Shown one piece after another: positions 47,701 to 59,700 of a stretch of 64,000 nt of DNA. A program made the position numbers and the translations under genes. The stretch's first letter is position 1, and each line of letters starts with the position of its first letter. This DNA is from Acridotheres tristis (lineage: Eukaryota > Chordata > Aves > Passeriformes > Sturnidae), in NCBI GenBank assembly GCA_037013685.1, contig CM072889.1, forward strand, positions 19,787,976 through 19,851,975, read 5' to 3'. Below the pieces are notes generated by a model that was not told where the DNA came from, searched no databases, and saw only the letters and a program-made list of their open reading frames with translations.

Positions 47701-50700
47701 CAGTCAATGACTCCATGCATCAGATTTCAATCACAGGATATGATGTGAGTGATGTGAGCAGTGGGAGCCCCTGCACAAGGCTGGGCACTGGGGGTGGCTG
47801 GTGGCCAGAGCTCAGAGCTAGCCCAGAGCAGCCAGAGTGGGGTCAGGGGTGTCACCTCCCAGTGACAATGTTCCCTCTGGTTCCAGGGGTTTGGGAATAT
47901 CCAGGGCTGCACAGTGCCACACTTGCCACCTTGTGGTTTTCCAGAGCATTTTCCAGTTTGTGTTCTCATGGCTGGCCCAATAACTCACCTGGGCTGTTCT
48001 TGCAGCATTTCCCATTTAACAAACAACTCTCTGGGGCTGGTTTTGAACCTTTCCCATTGGGGTGCTTGTCTTTCCTAGGGTTTCAGGGAAGCTGCAGATC
48101 CCAGGCCTGGCCTCCTGGAAATTCCATCTTCTGATACCTCAGTTCAGGCTCAAATCTCACTTCCCTGTCCCACTAAAGTAACCAGAGCCCTTGACAAGCT
48201 CTTCCACAGGAACTTGATGGTTCTCCATTCTTTTTAGCTCTTCCAGTTTCTGACTCCCTGGCCCAGCTGCAGCCCTGCCTGAGCCCTGTGCTTCCCCCTG
48301 GCACCACAGGCTGCTGTGATCCTTCCAGGAGATCAGTTCTTAGAGATGTGCCTTGGAGCAGAGCTGGCCCTGTGTCCCATCCTTGTTTGCAGAGTCCTCT
48401 TACATTTTAATTGACGTCTTTTTCTTTCTTTTTTTTATTTGTCGTGCTCTCCCCAGGGTGACCTGAGCGAGCTGGGGAAGGTATTGATGCAGGGATCTTT
48501 CAGTGTTTGGACAGGACACCGAAAAGGGCCAACAAAGATGAAGGATCTGGCCAGGTTCAAGCCCATGCAGAGGCACCTGTTCCTGTATGAGAAAGCCTTG
48601 GTCTTCTGCAAGAAGCGAGAGGAGCACGGGGATGGATATGACAAAACCTCATCTTACAGCTTTAAGCACTTTCTGAAAGTAAGGAGGTTTGATTTTTATT
48701 TTTTAGGGGTGTTTTACACAGCAGTGTATATTGCAGAGCAGGGATTCTGCAGAGCCAGAGGGGTTTTCCTGTGCCATGCTGGGCTGGTTGTGCTGTGAGG
48801 GCTGTGCCCCATCCGTGGGAAGCTGCTGTTGGATAAACTGTGAGAAGCCCCAGAGCCGAGGCAGCAGCTGGGAGAGCCCCTGGACTCAGCAGGGCTGTGG
48901 CTGTGCCAGGGAAATGGAGCTGTGCCAGTGCCAGGGCTGCAGATGTGCCTGGGCCCTGCTGCAGGGCTGGCTGAGGCCAGGGGAAGGTTTTTGTGTTTTC
49001 CCCAGCCCAGCTGGGAGAGCAGGGGGGCTCCTCCAGCCCCAGGGCAGGCTCTGCCTGGCTGCTCTCAGCCCTGTTCTCCACCCCACGGGAGGTGCAGGGT
49101 TAACTCTTCCTCCTCCCCATTCCCCTCTCCTTTGGCAGGCTCCAGCTAAAAGAACAATTATCAGGTGACAGGGGTAGCCCGTGGCAAAATATGGGGGATG
49201 TAAACAACTGTCCCAACCCGATAAATGCTGACTATTATCCATAAAATTCCCAAAGTGCTGCTCTAAAAGAGACCTTCTGGCATTCTGTGTGTGATGAGCA
49301 GTTCTAGACCAGCACTTCTTTCTCAGTGCTCTGCCTTGGTTTTGTTGAAAAGTGAAAACCCATGGGGATATATATCAGATTGGAAAAATCTGAGAACTTG
49401 GAGGCAGAGCAGGGCCCTGCTCTCAGTGGGGTCTGGGGAGGGATTTGCCATAAGCAGTCAGAAAACGAAGTGACAGCTCTGGTTACAAATTATGAAATAA
49501 AAGCAAGCCTCAGGCCATATGTGTTGGTATCAGTGTTTTCCCCAAACAGCAGCATTGTCTTTCTGGAGAGCTTGTTTCCCCTGCAGTGCTTGTTTTACCA
49601 GACCTGCTCTTGGAAGGACTGAGGAGGTGCCAGGGGGAAATGCAGCTCAGAGAAAATCCTGCCCCCAGGAGTCCAGGCAATGTGTCCACAGTTCTCCTTT
49701 GCCTCCTTTTCCAGTTGTTTGTGTTGTCACACAGAGGCTGGAGTTAGAGAATCCATGGATTATCCATGGCAGGATTACATCTGCACACACATCTTTGGAG
49801 AATTGCTGTACTGAGGACAAAATCCTGTTTCTGGAGCTGGACATGGATTAGTAATTGCAGACATTGATGTTGGAAAACACCTCCAAGATTGAGTCCAACT
49901 GTTGGACCAGCACTGCCAAATCCACCACTAAACCATGTCCCTAAGTATCAGAAAATTGCTTTTCTTTGCAGCAATGTGTTTGGGGGATTCAGCATTGAAA
50001 GGAGCTGTTGGGTAGATGCTGTGTAACAGATCATCCATAAAACAAGCAGAAGAAACCCTCAGGATAATATTCTGCATGCTGTGTGAGGTGAGCAGTGGTG
50101 AGCACCTGCTCAGCTGGGGTGCAGGTACTGCAGTGCCAGGTAAACCTGCCTGCTGCAGGTGAACCATCCCAGAGCTCTGCACTAGCCCAGCCTGGTCTGC
50201 ACTGCAGTGACCCAACAGCTGCCAGCAAATCCTGGCCAGGGGGAGGAAATGGAATTTTAAAATCCACTAACCTGAATGAACAGACCCTAAATCTGTCTCT
50301 TCCTGGCACTTGTTCTCTGCATCATCATAGTAGATCATCCAGAATTTCTAATGTCTCGATGCCTGGGAGTTTTGTAGGAGCCTCTATAAATTGCCAAGGT
50401 AAACAAGATGCAGAGAACTGGGGATTGCAGTGACTGGATGAGATGCCCTTCCAACAGCTTTCATCAATTTGAAGTTTTTATAAAATCAAAGTGGAGCCTC
50501 ATCCAGCTTTCTAAAGGGGAAATGGCCTCAAGCTGTGCCAGGGGGATTCAGCTTGGATATGAGGAGTGGGCAGACACTGGCACAGCTGCCCAGGGCAGGG
50601 GTCCCCATCCCTGCAGGGATTTAAAGCCATGTGGATGTGCCATTTGGGGACATTTGTGGTGGCCTTGGCAGTGCTGGGGGAATGGCTGGACTCGATGGTC

Positions 50701-53700
50701 TCAGGGCCTTTTCCAGCCTCAATGTTTGTGATGTCCAGAGCAGCTTGGTTCCTGCTCCCTGGGGCTGTTCATGAAAAGGGGCACCCACATGTGAAACAGC
50801 TGGAACAGAGCATTTGTCCTTGGCACCTATTCTGCAAATTATCAAACTCTTTCAGACCAAGAGCTCTGAGCACACAATTAGTACCAAGGAGGAGCAGCAG
50901 TGTTGAACAGATGTTATTTCTAAGGCTCTCTTTGTGTTTGGAGTGATTTGTCTAATCCAGCCTGCGTGAATAATTGATGATAGGTGATACATTTATTATT
51001 ACACCTGTTCCAAAACATGCAGGTGAGATACTCGAGCTGTTTCTGACCATCCTTTAATGGGTGAATAATTGCCTGCTTTGAGGGAGAGGCTGGTTCATTG
51101 GTATCAGCTATTGCAGCAGTTCTCAGCTTCGTGGCCTCTTCAGGAGGGAGCTCAGGGGTCTCCTGTTGCTGAAGGTTTCTTGGCTCTAAGCCTGGTTTAA
51201 GCTGGGTTCAGGTGGGTCACATTGTGCAGATCCTGTGGCCAGGGGCCAAAAGGCATTGAATTCCAACTCCTGAAGGAGGTAAGGACTTCACAAATAGGTT
51301 TGAAAGATCACTGACAGAGGGAAACAAAGAACTTAGTGAGAGAATAAAGAATAATGTGGCAGAAATAATGTGATGTTATAATGTGGATAAATAACATGTC
51401 ATGTATTTATAAATCTTCATATGCCAAATCTGAGAAATTCTCTGCTGAAAGAGGCAGCTCCACTTAGTTCCTCTCATTCCCAAATGCAAAGTTCCCAAGG
51501 GTGCACTGATTTGTTTTGGAAAGCTTATCCAAAATGCAGCTGATAGAAAGTCAGGAGGGATGAGCCAGATAATGACTTTCAGTTGCTACTTAAATGAAAA
51601 TTGATGAAACTTGTTGAATTCAGTGAAAACAGGTTTAACTTGCTGGATTCCTAGGGAAGAGGGAGCTGTGTATTATGTTTAATTCTTTGGTTTTTTGGAT
51701 TTGCAGATGAGTGCAGTTGGAATAACTGAGAATGTGAAAGGAGATCACCGGAAATTCGAGATCTGGTACAGTGGGAGAGAAGAGGTTTATGTGGTGCAGG
51801 TTTGTAGCTCCAGAATTCTGGATATTTGCACATCCTCAGAGCAGGGAGAAGAAAATTCCTCATTGATCTGTATGGTTGTAGTGATAGCTCTGCAATTTCC
51901 AGTGTGCCTTGCCTGGTTGTAATGGGAATCATCAATTGTAAAAGATCACGACTGTTTAAAATTTAGTGGTAGCTTTAGGGGAAAAAAGGGAATTTCAGAT
52001 AATGACAGCATAGAAAAGGGAGATTTTATTCCTACATTATAATGGATGACTCTTAATTCAAAATTCAGACAATTTTCTCTTCTTCCAGGCCCAAACAGTA
52101 GATCTGAAGATGGCATGGTTGAATGAAATAAGAAAAATTTTGTTCAAGCAGCAAGAGCTTATAAAAGGTACATTTGACCAATTTCTCTGTGCCTTTCCCT
52201 CTGCAGCAGAAGCTTTCCTATTGTCACATTGCTGATCTTAAATCCCTTCATTCTCACTGGAGAATTGATTCTTTAGAAGCCTGGTAGCAAAATGCTGGAG
52301 TGAGGCCTTGCATTGCAGGGAAATAACATAATTTGGAGCAGTAAAACCTGGGTGCCCGTGTGAAAATCAATCACAGAAGTACATTTTTTTATTGTCATTA
52401 CCTTGGGGATTATTTCCCATTTGTTATCACAGGTTTAATTCAACAAGATACATAACAGATGCCTAATTTGAAGCATATTCTGGTCCTCAGTAGCATGCTC
52501 AGTGTTGGATTTGTGCTAACATGCTACTTTAATCAGAATTAAGTCTGTGCTTTGCAGGAGTCCATTTTTCTAGATCCATTTTTCTCTGACCAGAAATCAA
52601 TAGGAGTTGTACAAAAGGTCTGATTTTCAAAGTAATGCTTCGGTGTGACAGTTGCTAATCCAAACGTGGATGCTGAGCTGTGTTTTCCCTGCCAGCAGTG
52701 GAGAAGCAGCAGCCTGGCTCGTGCTCGGAGCAGCCCCTGCCCTCCTCCCACCTGGGTGACAGGTGAGTCCAGCCTGGGGCTCTGGGGGTCCCTCCCTCTT
52801 TGGGGTCCCTCCGTTGGGGCTGGCTCAGTGCTGGCCCCGTTCCTGTCTCTGGGGAGGGGACAGGAGGGGACAGGAGGGGACAGGGGCTGTGCTGCTGCCC
52901 AGCCTCTCTCTGGTGGCAGTGGCTGGGGACAGACAGGGGCTGGCAGGGGTACCCCGAGCCTGGCAGCTCAGCCTGAGCTGCAGCTGCTCTGCAGGTGGAG
53001 ACAGAGCAAAAGTGGGGCAAAAACAGGGCAAGGGAGGGCAAAAACAGGGCAAGGGAGGCAGGGCAGAAACAGGGCTGTAACTCAGGAGAAAGGGCAAAAG
53101 CAGGGCTGTAACTCAGGGTGGAGACACTGCAGCACCTTCCTTTCCCCTCCCCAAAAGATCCAGAACCGAGCACTAAGTCTTTAATCTTTACAGAAGCACA
53201 ATCAGAGGTACCAGTGTTACTTCTGACCCCCTTTAACAAAACCCTGTGGAGTTGCTGTTTGCTCATGAGGTAAAGCTAAGGCTGATGCTGTTGTTCTGGC
53301 CCACCCAGGAAGCAGCAGAGAGCCTCCATCAGCTCGGAGGAGAACGACTCGGAGCGAACCAGCCCCGTGATGCTGGACAGTGGGCTCGTGTCCCCCCAGA
53401 GCAAACCCCACAGAGGTGTGACCCCTTCCCTTCCCTTCCCTCCCCTGGGCCCTTCTGGGGCTGCTGGGCTCCCCAGGCTGAGCCCCAGGCTGTCTTGCAG
53501 GCTGGCCAGGAATGTCCCAGTCGCTGGAGATCTGCGAGGGGCTGGAGGAGTGGTCGGGGCAGCAGTACCTGTCCAACTGCTCGGACACCGAGGAGGAGGA
53601 GGGCACCCAGCTGGTAGGTGGGGATGGGCCACCAGAGCTCTCAGGGTGCTCTCGGGGTGCTCAGCTTGTTGGGCTGTTGTCTTCAATGAGCTAAGCAGCT

Positions 53701-56700
53701 CAGAGTTGCCATAAAGTTGTTTATTGCAGAAGCACATCAACTTCAAAGGCAAAAGCAAAATGCAATGGCAGAAGCAAAAGACAATAATAAAATGCAATGG
53801 CAAAGTGCACCAGCTCTCCCTAATGCACGTTTTTATATAAAAACTTTCCAACAAGCTAAGACACCAACTCAGAGCACTACTCCTTAACCCATTAGAATTC
53901 TGGTTTCTTAGCATGCCAGGCTGTGTATAAACTATGTACTTGGTCTATCTTATTCTAACTGAAAAATGTGAGCAATATTCTTACTACAGCTTTATTATGT
54001 CTGAAACTGTGTTCTTAGAGCCTCCACACAACTCCTAGTATCTAAGACAGTTTTTCAGCCTTCACTAAAATATGTACTATTACTCTGGCATCTAAAACCT
54101 TTACTCACTAAAAGCATTTAAAACTTATTCTACTTAAAACTTTTTCTACTCACTTACTCATTCTATTTACTTACTTACTTGACTGCTCACTCATACTAAA
54201 CCTGAACTTTCACCTCTGCCTTATGTGTGAGTGGTTTAACATACTTTAGTCCATCCAAAAGCTTTAATTCAATCTCTGCACTCTAATTTCTCTCTGAAAA
54301 ATTCAGAGAGACTCCTGACTCCAACAGATGGGACCCCCAGAGCTTGGGGGCTGCCATGGGCTGGCATCCTGCCTTACTTTCCTTGCTGGATAATGCATGT
54401 GTCTTGCCCTTGTCTCTCAGAATTTCCACAGCTCAATTTGGGGAATGAGAAGATGTCTCAGGCACAGTTTGTTGAAATAATTTTAATTAAGGTGGCTGAC
54501 AGGGCTCTGTCACATTCCCTGCAGCAGTCAGAAATCACAGCTGCATGATACAAAATGCAGCTAAATGAGTTTTCCTCTCTGCCACAGTCTCCAGGAAAGT
54601 ACAAAGCCCTTGCAGACTGCAAGAGGAGAGGATCAGAGGACCTGCTGGTGAAAAACGGGGATGAAATTCAGCTCCTGCATGAGGATGGTGAGGGACAGTG
54701 GTAGGTACTTTAGGATTACTCTGCCCTATCTCTGAGAGCCTGCAGGGCAGTGAAATGTCCCTGGCCTGGTGATGCCCTAACTGCACTCCTGACTGAGCTT
54801 CAGACCATTCCAGAAGCTGGAGAATTCCTTCTCCTGCCAGCCCTGGGTGCCATCTGCACTGGCTTGGCTGGGGAAGCGGGTCAGGACTTGCCTCCCGTGG
54901 GTCTCTGTGTGAGCTGGGCTTTAGCAGCCCCTTCCCAGCCCCTCTTGCCATGCTCCTCCCTTCAGGTGGGATCCACGTGATCCCAGCCCAGCCCTGGGCT
55001 CGCTGACAGCCACAGGGAGTCACTGCAAGGCTTTTCCTCCTCCAGCAGCTGCAGGAGTGTGAGCTGGGGTGGCTCGGGCTCTCTGTGCTGTGTGTGCAGC
55101 TGTGGCTCACAGGAGAACAGCTGGAGCATCACCTGGGGACACCCTGGGCCTGCTGCTCTTGGACCATCGGTGTCCTGGTCTGAGATTTAAGCCTGGCTTA
55201 AGGCTTGGCTTGAGCTTGGCTGAGCTCTCTGGCTCTTCCCTTTGCAGGATGATTGTGAGCAGCTCTCCTCAGCCAGCCCAGGGTGCTGAAGCCTTGTTTG
55301 GGGTGTGGGAAGGGTGATGTCAGCAGGAACCTGGGTCACGTTTGTGCAGGCACCCCCCTGGAAATGCACAGACGTCAGTGCCCCATGCAGGATTCCTGAC
55401 TGGCAGCTACAGCCTTTGCACTTCAAGGGAAATCAGAACAGGATAAAATAGAATATTTCAATTGCAAGGGATCTGCAAGGATCATCTAGTCCCGCTGCAT
55501 TTTAAAAAATTCAGTTTGTTGTTAGCAAAAGCAGATGCAAAGCATCTCAGGTTTGCTGGAAGTTCACCACTCCTGGGGGCTTCAGCCAGTGCCAGGCAAA
55601 GATTTCTCACACCAAGCTCTTTTGTTAGCACAAATTTCACTGCGTGGTGAGACAGGGTTGTCACTTAGGAGTATTTCCAGCTGCCTAAATCTTGGCTTGA
55701 ATTTACTTACAGTACCCTGACTAAAATCATCCTACCAGTCTAAATAAGAGGGGTGAGAAAAATAATTGCCCTTGGCTCCTTCAGTAGCCAGGTTTCCTCA
55801 GCTGGCATCCCTGGAGGTCAAGGGCAGGATACTTGAGAGGGATCTCCACTGTCTAGAGAGGTGTAGGCTTTTTAATTTAGGTTCTTAAATTTAGGTGGGA
55901 GGAATACTTTAAATGCATGGCCGGGTTCCTGTTAAAATGGTTTGAACAAATTGTTGCTGAGGGTGTGCCCTCACCACACTGCTGCTGGGCTGGTTGGCCT
56001 CTGTTCCTAATGCTGTTGTCATTCCAAGGTTGGTGAAAAACCTGAACAGAAGAAAAGAAGGTTGGATTCCTGTGCACAGCCTGCAGATTGTAGTCGGTGA
56101 CTGCAGATTTCGGAATGCCAAAGTCGCAGGTATTTGATAGCACGCCTAGCAGAAATATTTCACTATTTCTCGAATCAGGTCTTTTAAGCCATTTGCATTA
56201 CACTTGATGTACTAAATCTGGCTGCATATGCCTCTGCTGGAAAAATAGAAAAGCAAGCAGCTATTCCAAAAAGCCTGCAAAAGTAGCAAATTAAGCTTTT
56301 TTTGTTTGTTTGTTTGTTTAACACGTTAAGACCTTTCTGAGACTTTAGGCACTAGTAAATTAAAACCAAGCATTTAAAAACATAGATTTCATTGCAAGAG
56401 CACTGGGTAGAAGACCTGGGAGAAGAGATGGAGTGTGACCAGGGATTCCTGTGACTGTTTTGCTCCCTGCTGTAGCTCAAACCCCGTGTGAACAGCAGGC
56501 ACCTAAAAATCTGCTCCTGCTGCCAAAGACATCGTGGCCTGAGCCAGCTCTGTAAAGGCAGAACTTCCTCCCTGCTGCCTCACCTCTGCCTCACTGCTGG
56601 TCAATCCATCCTTAGATCGAGGTTATCATAAGCAGGTTACCAAAGGCTTAGAGTCTCCAAACCCATATTTCTCATTTTCTAGCTGTAACTGTACATAGAA

Positions 56701-59700
56701 ACAGATAGGGAAGCATAAGAGATGACACAAGAAAATGCCTTAAGAGCAGCCTGTTGCCCTTGCCATGTCTGCAGTGTCACTGCTCCGTGTGTGCTCATCA
56801 CCATGCTGTCCTCTGCAAATGGGAGACCAGGGTTGGACATGGAACAGCTCAGGAAGCCCACATAGACTTAGTCCATTAAAAAAAAAAAAAAAAAAAAAGC
56901 CAGTTATGACTGCATGAAGCAAATTTTGCAAGGAGATTTCTCTTTAAACACTTCTTTCTGTCAGAATCTGTTATTTTGATGAACGTGAAGGAAGCCACCA
57001 GTCAGCCCATGATGGTTTTTGGTACATTTCAGTGAAATCCTTCCTATAGAGGAAGGTATTTTTTATTGCCTTTGTTGCAGGGCAGTCAAATCTCACAGGT
57101 TGAAGGTTTGCTGATTTTCTGTAAGGGGTAATTTTTGATAACCAATGTCCAGAATTTACTGGCACCCTGTTTCCAAGATGCAGTTGTGGCTCCCTTGATC
57201 TTCTCTCCGTGTGTGGCTGCCCCTCCTCACCAGTTCCTGTGCAGGAGGGTTTTCCAGCTGGGAATGCATCTCAAAAAAAGGGTGCTGGGAAACTTTGGAC
57301 CCTGGTTTGCATTGCCAGTGGTCACATCCCCAAAAATCTGGAGACTGTCAGCTCCAGAGTGGTTTATAAAGTTGCTGAGTACAAAGTAAGGGGAATTGCA
57401 CAGAAAATGCCTCCTGTGAGCCCCCAGCACTGGCCGGGTACCCCAGAGCTGTGGAGCAGGGTCTGGGAGCACTGAGGCTCTGCTCTCCCTGCCAAGGCAG
57501 CTGTGCTTTGCTGTTCTGGTGCTGCCTGCAGTCCTGAGGCACGATTCTCATCTTGCACACACTCCAGGAGACATCGGGGCATGCTGTAGGATGTTCCCTT
57601 GCTGTTTCCTAGAGCTATTCCTGGAGCTTTTCAGCGATGTGTCCCTTCCAGCCATAAGCAACTTGCACTCTGAAAACTCATTTCCATTCAGTACTTCTGC
57701 ACTCAGCAGTTCTGTTCCTGTGGGGGTGGTGGCTTCGCCCTGCAGGTGACACTGTGCCACTGACTCCTGGGGGATGCTCTGGGCTCGCTGCTGCTGCTGC
57801 AGAAGATGGAGCTCTTGCTCCAGTACAGCACAGGGAGAATTCGGCAGCAGGGGCAGGAGAGAGCACCAGAACCCTCCTGGATTTATAAACTTGTGCTGAA
57901 ATGCTGGTTTGCATGTTAGCAGTGTCAAATTCACTAACACTGGGGGGTCCCCAAGAGCTTGGAGAGTGTTGGAGTCACTTCAGTGCTGGGGGAGAGGCAG
58001 TTCTGGCATTTGGAGGGGGCAGCGCCTGTTTTATTGCTCAGCTCCAGGGTCCCCTAATTAAACTCTATGTCCAGTCACAGAATTTCATAGCAGAATTCAC
58101 ACAAATCCAGGACTGGGATTTTTTTCAGGGCAAAGATTTTATCTGAATAGAATAATGGTTCCCTTACTTTCACACTTGTCCTGGGATTTCCACTGTGGCC
58201 CAGCACAGGATGGCTGAGCCCTGTGTGCCTCCAAGCTGTTCCTCTCCCCTCCTGCTAATTATTCCAGTGTTGAGCCAATACAAATCATAATGAAGTTACA
58301 GGGAACTTCTTGCTGTCCATTTTAAGTTAGCTGAGGAGTATTTAAGTGCTTCACTCCCCAGCCATTCCAGCTTTGCAAATCCGTGGTCCTCTTGTAAATC
58401 TTGGCCTGGATATAAGCCATGAGGTTCTCTGGGAGGAAGGTGGCTGGCTTGGAGATCATTTTGAAAATGAATTTTCCTTCTGGTGTGCCTCTAGCTGTAA
58501 GTTCTGTCATTAGTCCTTGCTGCTTTCTTCCAAACAGATTTATTCTCTCTGCTGTGCAAACCCATGGCGGATTTTTTTAATGTGCATGAAGGAACAGTTC
58601 TGTATTGCAGGTGGTAACATGTAGAGCTCAAAATGAAAAATATTTGGAGAGAGCTGTGCTCAGAAAGTCACTGCTGCTGAGGCTCAGCCATGTGCTGGTA
58701 GTCCCAGCAAGTGCTCAGGCATTGCCTGGTTAACTGACCTGGCTTTGCCATGAATTAACATGGAGATGCAAGATGATCATTTCAGGGAGGGTTGGGGCTC
58801 CAGCATTGCCATCCCAACTCCTTTTCTGCACTGGGGCAGGAGACAAAACATTTCTGCATGTCCCTTGGTGGGCAGAGTGCCAGGGCCACACTTGGCAGAG
58901 CTGGCAGGTGTGGCAGTGAGGAGAAGGGCATCTCAGCTCCCAGTGCTGCAGCACCCACAGCAGGGGCTGCAACCAGATGGGTTTTGGAGTCTCTTCCTAC
59001 CCAGTCCTTTCTGGTGATTTAAGGTGGGCACAGGCCCCTGTTCTACGTGCCAGACCCTCTCCTGGTTTATTGAACATCCTGCTTGCCAAATTCTTCTCTT
59101 CCAAGCCTTAGGGGATCCCCTGTGCCTGCTCCCCATGCCATAAAGATTAACAAAGGTCTCCCCCTCTGGCAGTGCCTGAAGGACTGAGCTTGTGTGTCCT
59201 GTGTCCCCTCTGCACAGGACACTGTCCTGTGTCCCCTCTCTCAGGGCACTGGGCTCAGTCTCCCTCTGTGGCTCCCATCTCCCTGCTCAGGGTATTTCCC
59301 GTGTGTGGTTTGAGCTCTGCCATGCTGTGTGTTGGCTGCAGTGTGCCAGCTCTGTGCACGCTCTGCTACAATCACCCTCAGTTTCCAGCTGCAGCACAGC
59401 TGTTTGTGCTGACCCTCAGTTTCCAGCTGCAGCACAGCTGTTTGCTCTGCCCCTCAGTTTCCAGCTGCAGCACAGCTGTTTGTGCTGACCCTGTTTCCAG
59501 CTGCAGCACAGCTGTTTGCTCTGCCCCTCAGTTTCCAGCTGCAGCACAGCTGTTTGCTCTGCCCCTCAGTTTCCAGCTGCAGCCCAGATGTTTGCCCTGC
59601 CCCTCAGTTTCCAGCTGCAGCCCAGCTGTTTACCCTGCCCCTCAGTTTCCAGCTGCAGCCCAGCTGTTTACCCTGCCCCTCAGTTTCCAGCTGCAGCACA

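Larger units (their letters stand above)
48679..51706 (+). other. MCF2: MCF2 intron 22
   Basis: 3 kb splitting the PH domain. It contains two CR1 fragments (listed). Elsewhere it shows no gene or array. Confidence 0.55.

Noticed and set aside
58539..58620. Alternative last MCF2 exon after TTCCAAACAG
   Set aside because: It keeps phase and reaches a stop, but the peptide looks random and it is not followed by a convincing 3' UTR end; kept only as a weaker option.
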